Positions 1 to 10,613 of a stretch of 64,000 bases of DNA are shown piece by piece (the first letter of the stretch is position 1; each line of letters begins with the position of its first letter). Source of the DNA: Flavobacterium sp. (GTDB taxonomy: Bacteria > Bacteroidota > Bacteroidia > Flavobacteriales > Flavobacteriaceae); NCBI GenBank assembly GCA_012837155.1, contig CP051546.1, positions 801,347 through 865,346 on the forward strand. Reading direction: 5' to 3'. The notes under the pieces were generated by a model. The model was not told where the DNA came from. It ran no database searches and saw only the letters and a program-made list of their open reading frames with translations. The translations under genes and the position numbers were made by a program.

Positions 1-609
1 ATTGTTTTCGGGCTAACCAATTGGGTTTGCGATTTTATCCTTAAACACGGGGCCTTTTCCCAGTTTTCATTGTGCCTTTGTGCCCTCGGCTTCTGCGATA
101 TAGGTTCATACAGGGTGTTTACTTCCTTTTCTTTATTGTGATTTCGGTTTTTACCGCTTTCGGTTTCGGCTTTGTTTGTCTAAATCTGATTAAATAATTG
201 GCACTCTTTTTTATTGTTTCAAGCATTTCGTTTTTTCTTTCAATAAAATGACACAATTCCCTTTCGTATTTTAATTTCTAAAGGTTTCGATTACAATGGC
301 AATATTATAGCCCAGACAATTCGCGGACTTGCTTGTAGCAATTCACTTCTGAATTGTCTCTTTTTCGAATAGTAGAAACAATAAAACGATCTAAATTAAA
401 AATAAGCAATCCCCAAACCAGACCCAATCCCATGGCAATATATGGATTGTCAAAACACAGTAAAAAGAGCAAACTGGCGATAAAAGCCATAATTGCGGTA
501 AAAAAGACGGTAGCACCAATACCTACATACTTGGTTTGTTCGCCTTCGGAACAACCTTCGAGTAGGTTTTTATCTGCTCCAGAACAAAGGAGAAAAAATG
601 CTTTAGCAT
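1..609 (-). CDS. DUF4407 membrane protein, frameshifted, 3' end outside window
   Basis: The reverse strand reads a DUF4407-like N-terminus. It starts MLKHFF at 609, then SGADKNLLEGCSEGEQ, a first membrane segment, and a second hydrophobic stretch ending in FNLDRFIVSTIRK, the family signature. Near position 60 the text AEAEGTKG, followed by KGPVFKDK in a shifted frame, matches the later soluble part of the family. At least three frame changes are needed, one in the T run just after the start codon. Members are membrane proteins of unknown function common in Bacteroidota. Whether this copy is truly decayed or only poorly sequenced cannot be told from here; the coding sense is clear. Confidence 0.6.
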
Positions 610-762
610 AACGATTGATTTTGATTGATTTTGATTGAATATGATGATGTTGATTAGTATGCAGTAAACGTCAAAAGTTACGAATTGGTATAAATTTTCG
701 CCTTATTCTGTATAAAAAAGCTGTTCATTACAAACACTTCTCTTAATTTGAATTAATAATAG

Positions 763-2348
763 TTATATTAGTGGTGCTCCTTCCATAATTTCGGCATTGG
801 CAAATGCTGAAAATTTTCAAAATTAGCTTTAAATTTTTGAGCTAATTCAACCGCTTTATGTCGTATAAATTAGGGTCTGCCCAAGTATTTCTTGGATTCA
901 ATATTTCACTTGGAACATTCGGACAAGATTGTGGTTTTGCAAGCCCAAAAACAAATGATCTACATAGTCTACGTTGTCTAACTCGCCGTTTAATGCTGCG
1001 GTTATCATGGCGCGGGTGTATTTTAATTTCATGCGGCTGCCCGTTCCATAAGGGCCTCCTGTCCAACCCGTATTGATGAGCCAAACTTTTACATTGGCAT
1101 CTTTCATTTTTTGCTTAGCATTTCGGCATATTTTGTTGGATGCAATGGCATAAATGGCGCTCCAAAACAAGCGGAGAAATTAGGTTGAGGTTCTGTGACT
1201 CCAGCTTCTGTCCCAGCAACTTTTGCGGTATAACCAGAAATAAAATGATAGGCTGCTTGACCAGGAGTTAATCTAGAAATTGGGGGCAAAATGCCAAAAG
1301 AATCGGCGGTTAAGAAAAATATGTTTTTTGGGTTTTTTCCAATAGAATCTTTTTGAATATTATTTATATGGTAAATAGGGTAGCTTACACGGGTATTTGG
1401 AGTTATTGATATGTCTTGAAAGTCAACTTCGTTGGTTCCTTTTGAAAACAATTTTCTAAAATAGCTCCTTTTTTTGGCTCTAAATATGTCAGGTTCGTTT
1501 TCGTCAGTTAAATTGACCACTTTTGCATAGCAACCCCCTTCGAAATTGAATACGGTATTTTCGTTCGTCCAACCGTGTTCGTCATCTCCAATAGTTTTCG
1601 AGCAGGGTCGGCAGATAAAGTTGTTTTTCCTGTTCCAGACAATCCAAAGAAAATGGCAGTATCGCCATTCTCTCCTACATTGGCACTACAATGCATGGGT
1701 AAGGTATTTTTGAAAACAGGTAAAATAAAGTTTAACGCTGAAAATATTCCTTTTTCATTTCGCCTGTATAGCCCGTTCCGCCTATCAATGCGATTTTTTT
1801 TGTAAAGTCTAAAATGGCAAAATTACTTTGGCGCGTTCCATCTACTGCTGGATCGGCCATAAAACTTGGCACACAAAGCAAGGTCCATTCAGGAGTAAAA
1901 TTTTCTAATTCTTCCTTTTCGGGGCGTAAAAACATATTGTAACAAAATAAATTTGCCCAAGCAGTCTCGGTAACGACACGTACATTAAGCCTGTAATTAG
2001 AATCTGCACATACATAAGAGTCTCTTACAAAAATTTCTTTTCCAGATAAATAGTGGGTAACTTTACGGTACAATTTTTCAAAAGCTTCTGGGGCAAAGGG
2101 ATGTTGATATTTCCCCACCAAACTTATCTTCGTAATCTTATCTTTTACAATGAATCGGTCTTGAGGCGACCGACCTGTAAATTTACCTGTATTAATGGCT
2201 AACGCTCCTGTTGCACTTTCTGCTCCTTGACCAGATTGCAAAGTTATTTCGTGTAATTCCTCGGCGGATAATTGATAACGAATAGTTGTATTTTCGATTC
2301 CCAAATTTTTAACGAAATCGATTTCGTAAGCAAAGCGTAATTGTCCAT
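763..2348 (-). CDS. pckA: Phosphoenolpyruvate carboxykinase (ATP), frameshifted
   Basis: ATP-dependent PEP carboxykinase converts oxaloacetate and ATP to PEP, CO2 and ADP, the entry step of gluconeogenesis in the cytoplasm. The pieces in order give [20 protein letters not shown] and RSPQDRF (N-terminal domain), the P-loop [24 protein letters not shown], and a C-terminus [22 protein letters not shown] ... [14 protein letters not shown]. The best start is the ATG at 2348 ([14 protein letters not shown], then NLGIEN after one missing A). An upstream TTG is open but less family-like. About 529 codons match the usual 530-540. At least six single-base frame breaks are spread along it, several in short runs. 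A central metabolic gene with so many breaks and intact motifs points to sequencing indels rather than decay. Confidence 0.85.
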
Positions 2349-2424
2349 AAATTTGTGGTTGTATGTTTAATTTTTGGCGCAAAAGTAGAAATTATAATTC
2401 AGATAGAAATTTTTTATTCGATTT

Positions 2425-2805
2425 TTATGATTTTTTCTTTAAAATATTTAGGAGTAAACCGCCCCAAGCTAGGATTAATAGGAGTCCGCCCACAGGAGTT
2501 ATAAAACCAATTATTTTAAAATCGAAGGGAGTAAGATTATTTTGCTAGTAAATAAATAGAACCCGAAAAGAATAAAACACCAAAAACGACCAAATATAGA
2601 TTGTTTTTTTTGCTTTTGAGAAAGCTCATGGGTGCTTCCTATAAACACTAAAAATAAGGCATGGTACATTTGGTATTTTACCCCAGTTTCAAAAGTAGAA
2701 AGCGCATCGATAGTTAAAACTTTTTTAAGGCATGCGCTCCAAATGCACCTAAAATGATGGCTAGCATTCCGAAAATTGCCCCAGTAGAAATTATTTTTTT
2801 TCCAT
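2425..2805 (-). CDS. DUF423 small membrane protein, frameshifted
   Basis: Joining three frames gives about 126 residues: MEKKIISTGAIFGMLAIILG then AFGAHALKK, TFETGVKYQMYHALFLVFIG, and a C-terminus TPFDFKIIGFITPVGGLLLI then LAWGGLL. The AFGAHALK and F..GV.YQMYHA motifs and the P.GG....GW-like end are typical of the DUF423 (YwdK-like) family of four-helix inner-membrane proteins, whose function is unknown. I place the start at the ATG at 2805, before the first hydrophobic segment. One break lies in the K-coding A run after HALK and another near 2545. It lies 77 bp upstream of pckA on the same strand and divergent from the saccharopine-dehydrogenase-like gene. Confidence 0.65.
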
Positions 2806-2913
2806 TTTTCTATTTTAAAGTGCAAAAATATCTATTATCGTTAGATAGCAGGTATTTTTGTCAAACTTTTTGTTTGACTCAAGGTATAAGTTTTGTCTTT
2901 AATCAAGGGATAT

Positions 2914-2946
2914 TTGTTATAAATAAAACAAATGTACATATATTTG
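2914..2946 (+). promoter_or_regulatory. Flavobacterial-type promoter of the saccharopine dehydrogenase-like gene
   Basis: TTG at 2914-2916 is separated by 22 bp from TATATTTG at 2939-2946, fitting the Bacteroidota primary sigma pattern TTG-N(17-23)-TAnnTTTG. The predicted start codon at 2964 lies 17 bp downstream. Confidence 0.5.
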
Positions 2947-2963
2947 TTTATATTTACGTAATT

Positions 2964-4336
2964 ATGAGAACAGTTTTAATTATTGGAGCAGGAAGATCTG
3001 CTTCCTCTTTGATTCAATATTTATTAAACAAATCTGTTGAAGAAGATTTGCATCTTATTATTGGAGATTTATCCTTAGCATCTGCACAATGTAAAACGAA
3101 TAATCATCCTAATGCAACAGCAATTTCATTGGATGTTTTTGATGAAAATCAGAGAAAAGAGGCTATTCAAAAGGCGGATATTGTTATTTCGATGTTGCCG
3201 GCACATTTGCATAATGAGGTGGCAAAGGATTGTATTGTCTATAAAAAAACATTTGGTTACGGCTTCTTATGTGAGTGATGCCATGCAGGAATTGGATGCT
3301 TTGGTCAAAGAAAATAATTTGATTTTCATGAATGAAATTGGTCTTGATCCAGGTATTGACCACATGAGTGCGATGAAAGTGATTGATGAGATTAGGGCTA
3401 AAGGAGGGGAAATGCTTCTTTTTGAATCTTTTTGTGGAGGATTGGTTGCGCCTGAATCGGATACGAATTTGTGGAATTATAAATTTACTTGGGCACCAAG
3501 AAATGTGGTTCTCGCCGGTCAAGGAGGCGCCGCAAAATTTTATTCAGGAAGGCACTTATAAATATATCCCGTATTGGAATTTATTTCGTAGAACCGAATT
3601 TCTTGAAGTAGAAGGCTACGGCAGATTTGAAGCCTATTCGAATAGAGATTCACTAAAATATCTTGATATTTATGGCTTAGAAAATATACTTACTCTATAC
3701 AGAGGAACCATTCGCAGAGTGGGGTTTCTCGAAAGCTTGGAATGTATTTGTGCAACTCGGAATGACTGATGATAGCTATATTATGGAAGGCTCGGAAAAC
3801 ATGAGTTACAGACAATTCGTAAATTCTTTTCTGCCGTATCATCCAACGGATTCTGTTGAAAGTAAGATGCGTTTGATTTTGAAAATTGATCAAGATGATA
3901 TTATGTGGGATAAACTTTTGGAGCTAGATTTATTCAATTCTAAGAAAAAAGTAGGTTTAAAAAATGCAACACCAGCTCAAATTCTCGAAAAAATTCTTGG
4001 AGACAGTTGGACGCTTCAGCCCAATGACAAGACATGATTGTCATGTATCACAAATTTGGCTATGAATTGGACGGCAAAAAACAGCAAATCGATTCCAAAA
4101 TGGTCTGTATCGGCGAAAATCAGACGTATACTGCTATGGCAAAAACGGTTGGTTTGCCATTAGCGATGGCGGCATTATTAATTTTGAACGGAAAGATAAA
4201 AACTCCTGGTGTTCAGCTTCCTATCCGAGAAGAAGTGTATTTACCTATTTTGAAAGAATTGGAAGAATACGGTGTTGTTTTCAACGAACAAACGGTGCCT
4301 TATTTGGGATACAACGGTCAGAAAACAGCTAGTTAA
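2964..4336 (+). CDS. Saccharopine dehydrogenase family protein, frameshifted
   Basis: The N-terminus MRTVLIIGAGRSASSLIQYL is a Rossmann nucleotide-binding motif (GxGxxxS). It is followed by DIVISMLPAHLHNEVAKDCI, NEIGLDPGIDHMSAMKVID and ESFCGGLVAPESDTNLWNYK, typical of saccharopine dehydrogenase / LYS9-like proteins. The C-terminus runs through MAKTVGLPLAMAALLILNGK to NGQKTAS. In Bacteroidota this family is annotated as NAD(P)-dependent saccharopine (or related) dehydrogenase in lysine metabolism; the substrate is not settled by sequence alone. Four frame changes (near 3250, 3525, 3725 and 4030) are needed for about 457 codons. Each break leaves the protein text continuous, which suggests indel errors. 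Confidence 0.75.
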
Positions 4337-4352
4337 TTTTTAGTTTTTTTGT

Positions 4353-4384
4353 AATCCGCTTCCTGAGAAGCGGATTTCTTTTTA
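4353..4384 (+). terminator. Rho-independent terminator
   Basis: AATCCGCTT and AAGCGGATT form a 9-bp stem with a 6-base loop followed by TCTTTTT. It lies 16 bp after the stop of the saccharopine dehydrogenase-like gene. Confidence 0.8.
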
Positions 4385-4389
4385 TTAAC

Positions 4390-4427
4390 TTATAGGACTG
4401 ATTGAATCGATATAGGTAGGCTGTATT
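4390..4427 (-). pseudogene. Detached 3' end of the M56-TonB sensor gene
   Basis: Read on the reverse strand from the target duplication at 4419-4427, this stub continues the frame of the gene broken at 6867. QYS is followed by LPISIQSVL and a stop at 4390-4392. Without the ISAs1 element the ancestral protein ends ...KPVRTQYSLPISIQSVL. In the interrupted gene the last residues are replaced by IS-encoded PGQTH. The stub therefore fixes both the insertion point and the original stop codon. Confidence 0.85.
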
Positions 4428-5039
4428 CAGGTCAAACGCATTAAAAACCATTAAATTTTAAAATGATTTTTTTAATATAACCATCTGAAATACAACGAAT
4501 TAAATTTGTTTTAGCAAATTAAATTTGTATATTTATCTGATAATCAGATGCTTAATATGAAATTAAAAAACAAATTGTTTATATTTGCTCAAACTATTCC
4601 AGACTTTAGATTGAACAGAAAAAAATTACAACCCTTCGGAAAATATTGTTTTCATAACCATACTTGCCGTCATATGCGGGGCAGAAACTTGGGAAGAAAT
4701 TGAAGATTACGGCATTGTTAAGCGTGAGTTTTTGGAAACTATCTTAGATTTAGAAAACGGGATTCCTTCTCACGACACGTTTAATCGTTTTTTCTCTTGC
4801 TAAAACCCTCTTTTTTCGAAGAACATTCGTGTCTTGGATTAAATCAATATCTAACCATTACAAGGGTGTCGTGGGCAATTGACGGCAAAACAGTTCGAGG
4901 TTCTAAGCAATCTGGATTGAAGTCTGCCATTCATTTGGTAAGTGCTTTTTTCTACAGAAAACGAAATCTTTTAGGTCAAATTAAAACAGAAGAGAAATCA
5001 AATGAAATTACGGCAATCCCAGAACTTTTAAAAGTGTTA

Positions 5040-6220
5040 TACCATTGATTTTATAAAATAGTCCAAAAACACTCGAAACATTTTTTTATTCACATTGGAC
5101 TAAAATATAAAAATCGTATATTTGGCTTAAGAAAGAAAATATATGTCGTCACCAAAAATATTTACAATAAAGGAGAGCTTGTCGGAGCTCAAAAAAATTC
5201 AAAAAAAGAGCAACCCCATGATTGCAAAGAGAGTACATGCTTTACTTGTTTTTAAAGAAAATGAACTGAATGGAATTTCTAAAAGAGAGGGTTGCTCAAG
5301 CCATAGGGGTTAATCATAATAGTATTCAGTCGTGGCGCGACCTCTATATTAATGGAGGGATTGAACTACTGACAAGACATTCTAAAAAGGATACAAGCCC
5401 AGTGTTATAACTTTGGAAGAAGAGCAAGCTTTAAGAGAACAGATGTTTAATCCTGAAAACGGGTTTGTTGGATACGTCGAACTGTTAGCTTGGTTTGATG
5501 AAAAGTTTGGGAAACAAACTAATTACAGCACTTTCAAAGGGTACGTTTATAGAAAATTCAAGGCAAAAAATAAAGACCGCAAGAAAAATTCATGTTAAGA
5601 AAGACCAAATTAAGGTTGAGGATTTAAAAAAATTTCAGTAAAGAATGTGAAAACATCTACAACGAAAAAGGATGGGGATTTAAAACAATAAACTTGTATT
5701 GTCAAGATGAAAGTCGGTTCGGGATGTTTACTAGAAACGGAAAGCCTTAACGGCAAAAGGAATTAAGCCGATATGTGTCTTTCAACAAGTATTCAAAGCC
5801 ACATGGTTATTTGGTGCTTATTCACCATTTACAGGAGATCATTTTGAATTGGAATTACCCCATTGCAATTCAAATAATTTTCAACTATTCCTAAATGAAT
5901 TTTCAAAAGAGAGACCTGATGAATTTAAAATATAATCTTAGATAATGGTGCATTTCACAAATCAAAGACCCTTACCATTCCAAATAACATAGCGTTACTT
6001 TTTATCCCACCATATTCACCAGAACTCAATCCCTCAGAAAAAATATGGTGGCGAATGAAAAGGGCTTTTACTGGAAAACTGCACAAATCACTAGAAGAGG
6101 TAAGTTCTTTCATAGAGAATGAGGTGAAAAAACTAACTAATGAAATTGTCAAGAAAACCTGTGAATTTGAATATATCGTTTCATCTCCTTTTTGGACTAA
6201 ACTGTATTAGTCAATGGTAT
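5040..6220. mobile_element. IS630-family insertion sequence nested in the ISAs1 element
   Basis: The left end begins TACCATTGATTTTATAAAAT and the right end, reverse-complemented, ATACCATTGACTAATACAGT; both continue to an AGTCC box about 26 bp in. The element is flanked by TA at 5038-5039 and 6221-6222, the invariable IS630/Tc1 target. One base of the left end is ambiguous. The 1181-bp length is typical. Confidence 0.85.
5143..6210 (+). pseudogene. IS630-family transposase, frameshifted
   Basis: It starts MSSPKIFTIKESLSELKKIQ and has a helix-turn-helix part (VAQAIGVNHNSIQSWRDLYI after one frame correction) and a winged-helix region (ITLEEEQALREQMFNPENGF-like). The DDE catalytic core is visible: YCQDESRFGMFT (Asp 1), ILDNGAFHKSK (Asp 2) and PYSPELNPSEKIWWRMKRAF (Glu). 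The gene ends at 6208-6210. About six single-base shifts interrupt roughly 355 codons, the first being an extra G in a GGG run near 5290. All three catalytic positions survive. Activity cannot be judged because the rest of the window also carries many indels. Confidence 0.85.
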
Positions 6221-6866
6221 TAGACCTTGAAAATGCTATTATTACCATAGATGCAATGGGTTGTCAAACAGATATAGCAGAAGTGATTATTGAACAAAAG
6301 GCAGATTATATTTTGGCGGTAAAAGAAAACCAAAAAGAATTATATCAAGATATTGAAAGTGCTTTTTTGATTCCCTCAAAAGACAAATCAAAAATTTATA
6401 TAACCGAGGAAGTTGGTAGCGGAAGGGTAGAAAAAAGGACTTGTACTGTGATGGATGATTTGAGTCATTTATTAAATCCAACTAAATGGAATTCATTACA
6501 ATCTATTGCAAAAATAGAAAGTGAAAAGGTTTATAAAATCAACTGGTAAAACACAGAAATCAACTCGGTTTTATATAACAAGTTTACCTTGTGATGCCAA
6601 GAAAATAGCGGATGCTGTTCGTTCACATTGGAAAATTGAAAACAATTTACATTGGCATTTAGACGTTTCCTTTGGAGAAGATAAGAGTAGAAAAAAGACA
6701 TAAAAAAGCGGCACAAAATTTTTCGTCAGTCTTGAAATTATCATTAAAAATACTGCTCAATGAAACAATTAGTCCTGTAAAGAAGAGCGTCAGAAGAAAA
6801 CGTAAATAGCAGGTTGGGATAATCATTATCTTTTATCTTTGTTCAACTTTTAATGCGTTTGACCTG

Positions 6867-7968
6867 GGCTGTATTGTGTTCGAACAGGTTTTTCATTTAC
6901 TTTTCCTGGAGTCCATTTAGGGGATAATTTTAATACACGAATTGTTTCTTCTGCAGTCCCATGACCAATATATTTTAGGGTTTTTATATCAGTAAGTCTT
7001 CCGTCTTTTTCTATTATAAAGGTTGCATATACTTTTCCTTTTAAATTAGGTTGTGTTGGAGTTTTATAATTTTCGCCAATAAATGTGTAAAATTTTTCCA
7101 TACCTCCTGGGAATTCAGGTTTTTCGGTTAATTCTGTTACATTATATATTTCTTTTTCTTGGATGTTTATTGCTTTTGTTTCAACTGGTTGAGACTTGTC
7201 TTTTTTACCATCAGAAACAGTCATTACCAATTCTTTACTACCAAATTTTTGATGTGAGTTTTTTAAATTATCATCAAAATATTTCTTTGTATAAAATTGA
7301 TATTGAAATGGTTGTGGAAATTTTTGCTTCTGGCATTTTTATAAACGGAACTTCCTGCAAAATAGACAAAATCTGAAGCAGAGTATTTGACTAATTCTGA
7401 ATTAGGATGATTTTTGCCATCAATCCAAATAGCGTATTTAGACGAATTTTTAAAATCATTAAATTCATTTGGGTTGGAGATTTTGAATAATAGGTTCTGG
7501 CACATAATTCAAATATCTGTTTTTTACTTCTAAAGTAAGTTCTTCATATTGCTTATCGATAGTTAAATTTCTTATGCAATCTTTTATTTTTATACGAACC
7601 CCTGCGTAATATTCGTCCCTTCTGTCTTTTGTTGGGGGTACATTTTTTATTATTTGTTTGTTAGCTATTAGGCTATTTTCTTGAGCAACAGTTTTGAAGC
7701 ATAAAAAATACGCTATCCCCAAAATAAAAGGAATTATAATCCCTTTTTTTAATAATGCTCGTAAGGGTGATGTGTTTCTTGTCATCATAATTAATCGTTT
7801 TTTAGTTAATGAATAATCCAAATTACTGGCCAAGTAATGGGTTTGGTTCTGGTTTGCCTTTGCTAATAACAAATTTTGGTAAAACGGAACGTTGTTATAA
7901 GAGTTCACGACTTGCTCATCGGCGAGGAATTCGTGATTGAGTTGAATTGCTTTTTTATAAAAAAAGAA
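6867..7968 (-). pseudogene. Middle part of M56-TonB sensor gene, between two insertion sequences
   Basis: From 7968 the reverse strand reads YKKAIQLNHEFLADEQV, the distal zinc-ligand motif of M56 peptidases. A conserved KKRLIMMTRNTS segment and a membrane segment (IIPFILGIAYFLCFKTVAQ) follow. A periplasmic region ends in ELTEKPEFPGGMEKFYTFIG and AEETIRVLKLSPKWTPGK, a TonB C-terminal-like domain. Two frame changes (near 7490 and 7255) occur inside it. The upstream part is at 8935-9512 and the last codons at 4390-4427. Removing the insertions leaves about 1.7 kb (about 569 codons), the usual size of Flavobacterium M56-TonB proteins. Such proteins are thought to sense envelope signals and control a partner BlaI repressor. 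Confidence 0.85.
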
Positions 7969-8934
7969 TAGGTATAAGCGTTTAGTTCGCACTTGTTAAG
8001 TGCTTATTTTATTGATATTTATTTACAATTCACCATCTTTCTTATTAACACATCGAATATTGTATCCATATTTGACCTTCTGTTGTATCTAAAATGGTAT
8101 TCATCAAGATAATTTTGCATACGGTCTTTACTGCAATGGTGATGAATTCCTCGGAGCCATCCTTTTATATTCATTATGTGTATATGTAGCTCTTTAAAGT
8201 TCTTTCCATCTTCTGATGCAACTTGTTTCAAATTTTTAAACTCCTTTTTTAAAGGTGTGTAACCTTTCCATTTATCCGAAACTACTTCCGCTTCGCTTGA
8301 AACATATTTGGTTAAGAAAGCACCTAATTCTATTGCCGAAGAATGTTCAATAGCCTCAGCGTAAGCTCGACCAACACCATCTTCTAAAATTTCAACAGCC
8401 AAGACAATTAATTTTTTCAACCCTTTACTCCTTCCTTTTTTACCTTCTTCTGGACCTCCAATCACAAACTCATCAACGTGAATAACCCCTGTTAATGGGC
8501 TTTTTAGACTGCTCTTCATTACTTGCTGTAGTTTTTGTTTGAATGCCCAGCAGGTCATTTGTCGAAGTTCAAATTCATTACTTAATTCTAAAGAAGACAT
8601 CCCTTTTTTCTTCGTACTTATTTTGAAAACAATATGAAAGGCTATTAGTATTGAAAATTTAAGCTTTTCAAACATAGTTCCTGCTGTTGGACTTTCATCA
8701 TATCGGCACTTGGTACAACGTCGGTTATGGATGTTTTTTTCCTTTCCCCAAATTTATCATTATTACATCGTTTACAATTATAGCCACTAAGCCATTTTAT
8801 CTCAGATAAATATTCTAAACAATCCTTATCTTCTTTAAATCTTTGGTTAAATTTTATTGAATTCACTCCTCTGAAAATATTGCGCTCTGTCATTTGACAA
8901 AGATAATTTATTTGCGACCTAACGCTTATACCTA
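7969..8934. mobile_element. IS1595-family insertion sequence
   Basis: The inverted repeats begin TAGGTATAAGCGTT at both ends and extend, with two or three differences, to a GCGA/TCGC-type box over about 22 bp. The 966-bp element is flanked by the 8-bp direct repeat AAAAAGAA (7961-7968 and 8935-8942). This length and 8-bp duplication fit IS1595. It splits the M56-TonB gene between FWFNPIFFF and YKKAIQLNHE. Confidence 0.9.
8019..8893 (-). CDS. IS1595-family (ISXO2-like) transposase, one frameshift
   Basis: An N-terminal zinc-ribbon region reads YNCKRCNNDKFG and, after one frame change near 8720, RRCTKCRYDESPTAGTMF. Then come HVDEFVIGGPEEGKKGRSKG (first catalytic acid), EAEVVSDKWKGYTPL (second) and HIMNIKGWLRGIHHHCSKDR with YHFRYNRR near the end, the ISXO2-like transposase signature. 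About 290 codons is normal for the family. It is transcribed in the same direction as the interrupted host gene. Confidence 0.88.
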
Positions 8935-9512
8935 AAAAAGAAAATAGGATTAAACCAAAAGACTGTTTTTAAGACTTCGATGAATAAAACGTCTAAACTG
9001 TGTTTTTGGGTAACATGTGTTAATTCGTGAGAGAATAATTCGGTCTCTATTTTTTTATGGTTATAATCGATTTCATTGATGAAAATGTAGTTTAGAAAAG
9101 TGTGTGGAAGCACTTCTTCTTTCAATAAAACCAATGTTGCATTTTTATACTTAACTTTTGTATTCACATTTATTTTAGAGATTATTTTTAAAATATTTCT
9201 TACAAATCGGAAGAAAAGCAAGAACGTAATCGATCCGTAAATACTCCAAAGGACGAGAGGTAAATAATTGGTTTCTTGAACAATAACAACGCTTTCTTGA
9301 CTGAATTGAATGGTATTATTTTGTAAAATAGGTGTTGTTCTTATTTTCTCAATGATTTCGATGGTTATAAATGGAACTACAAGCGAAAAAACAAGACTAA
9401 ACAGCAAGTAAAACCTGTTAAATTGATGTATTTTTTCTTTTTCCAATAACAGAAAATACACAAGTATAAGCGTTACTAATGGAATTGTCGATTTGATTAG
9501 GAAGTCTATCAT
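8935..9512 (-). pseudogene. 5' part of M56 (BlaR1-like) metalloprotease gene with TonB-type C-terminus, interrupted
   Basis: This is the N-terminal part of the second M56 sensor. Hydrophobic segments follow MIDFLIKSTIPLVTLILVYF, the zinc-binding motif is HELTH (in ELFSHELTHVTQKHS), and the part ends FWFNPIFFF where the IS1595 element enters. M56 proteins are integral-membrane metalloproteases. In the BlaR1/MecR1 paradigm they cleave or trigger removal of a BlaI repressor. The N-terminus closely resembles that of the neighbouring M56-amidase gene (both start MIDFLIKSTI), so the two are tandem paralogues. The start codon overlaps the stop of a short in-frame remnant resembling the BlaI C-terminus. 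Confidence 0.88.
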
Positions 9513-9592
9513 TTTTTCTTTTTTTGAAGTTCGCCATCTATTATTTTCTTCGATTTCGCTAAATTGGCTTGCTTGATTTGCTTTGTCGACGT
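9513..9592 (-). pseudogene. Remnant of a duplicated blaI 3' end
   Basis: Just upstream of the second M56 gene the reverse strand encodes KKIIDGELQKKKK followed by TGA overlapping the M56 ATG. The real BlaI gene ends KKIIDGELQKKQK with the same TGA/ATG overlap at 12937-12940. The remnant is in frame with, and directly after, the stop of the amidase domain. The simplest reading is tandem duplication of a blaI-M56 unit, with most of the second blaI lost. Confidence 0.65.
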
Positions 9593-10559
9593 TTACATTT
9601 TTATGAATTCAAAGATTTTATTTGCAATTTCATTCTGTCCATTTTCAGTTACCAGATAAGTTCTGTCATTTTCGTTTGATAAGAAACCAACTTCCACTAA
9701 TAATGCAGGGCATTTTGAGTGTTTGAGCACATAAAACGGGCCGTCTTTAACTTCTCTTTTAGCAAGTTTTTCGTTAGAGATTTTATCAATTATGTTTTTA
9801 GCACTTTCCTTTGATTGTTCATAAAATGCATTTTCTTTTGAAACATAAGCATGGACACCGTTTTCATTTGTGTTTTTCGAAACGTCTACATGTAAAGAAA
9901 TTACCAAACTTGGGTTAATTTTGTTTATTCTCGATACCCTTTCGCTTAATTCAATAAAACTATCATCTTCACGAAGTAAAATGATTTCGAATTCGCCTTT
10001 ACCGTTCAGTAATTTTATTTTATTAGCTATATTTTCTACAATTTTCTTTTCTTGATTGGCACCGATTTGCGCTCCAGAATCTATTCCTCCGTGAGCTGCA
10101 TCGATTACGATTATTTTTTTGTCAAGTAAAAGTTGTGAATCGTCTTTACCGTTCAATGAACTTATTTGATTTGCAATACTTTCTGGAATATTAATTTCTT
10201 GGTCTTCCACTTTTTGTACTTCAGAATTTTTTCTCCTTGTTCTGCATTAATTAGCGTTGTTTTTTCGGCTTGTAAAGTTGTGATTTTGATTCTTTCGATG
10301 AATAAAGCTGGGCGCATAATGTTGTAGTAAGCCCAATAAACACCGCAAGAAGTGCCAACTTCATTAGTGTAGCTTTTGATTTTGAGGTGTTTTTTGTCAT
10401 CATGATAAGTCGTTTTTTGATTGCTAAAAAATTAAAATTACTAGTTAATATAAAAGGTTGGGAGGAACCTATTTTGTTGAGTAAAAGATTCTGATAAAAT
10501 GAAATATCGCGATGTGTAGCTAGTACATTTTCATCGGCTAAAAATTCATGATTAAGCTG
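9593..10559 (-). pseudogene. 3' part of M56 sensor gene, fused to an N-acetylmuramoyl-L-alanine amidase domain
   Basis: From 10559 the strand reads QLNHEFLADENVLATHRDIS, KKRLIMMTKNTS and a membrane segment (MKLALLAVFIGLTTTLCAQL). After two single-base shifts near 10270 and 10225 it continues into an Amidase_3 domain. This has KKIIVIDAAHGGIDSGA (zinc His), KKIVENIANKI (zinc Glu), LVISLHVDVS (zinc His) and CPALLVEVGFLSNENDR (catalytic Glu). Cell-wall amidases of this family cut the bond between N-acetylmuramate and L-alanine. Here the domain takes the place of the TonB-like tail of the paralogue, on the presumed periplasmic side. The fusion depends on correcting the two A-run indels; otherwise the amidase would be a separate downstream gene starting near 10210. 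Confidence 0.75.
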
Positions 10560-10613
10560 GAGGGTACTGAAAAACATCACTTATTTTGATCAACGTTCTT
10601 TTTTAGATATTAA

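Larger units (their letters stand above)
4557..6810 (+). pseudogene. ISAs1-family transposase, split by IS630 insertion
   Basis: The N-terminal part (4557-5039) reads [37 protein letters not shown] and [14 protein letters not shown], the ISAs1/H-repeat DDE hallmark with the first Asp in IDGKT. The C-terminal part (from 6222) reads LENAIITIDAMGCQTDIAE (second Asp), YILAVKENQ and HWKIENNLHWHLDVSFGED (Glu in ENNLHW). Joining across the inner element restores ELLKVL-DLENAI exactly, giving about 357 codons. There are several further frame breaks in the N-terminal half and one near 6540. The ATG at 6214 belongs to the IS630 right end and is not a real start. Confidence 0.85.
4428..6866. mobile_element. 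ISAs1-family insertion sequence, interrupted by an IS630-family element
   Basis: The ends carry matching inverted repeats beginning CAGGTCAAACGCATTAAAA. The element is bounded by the 9-bp direct repeat GGCTGTATT at 4419-4427 and 6867-6875. Subtracting the inner element and its TA duplication leaves about 1256 bp, normal for ISAs1-family elements, which make 8-10 bp duplications. It carries one transposase gene on the + strand and lies in the 3' end of the M56-TonB gene. Confidence 0.9.

Noticed and set aside
601-660. TTGATTTTGATTGATTTTGA short tandem repeat as a regulatory site
   Set aside because: It is a simple low-complexity stretch at the 5' end of a broken gene, with no further support.
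5040-6220. ISAs1 and IS630 parts as one unusual transposon
   Set aside because: Each has its own inverted repeats and target duplication, and removing the inner one restores the outer transposase exactly.
6214-6549. Independent gene starting ATG GTA TTA
   Set aside because: The start codon is the end of the IS630 element; the frame is the C-terminal half of the ISAs1 transposase.
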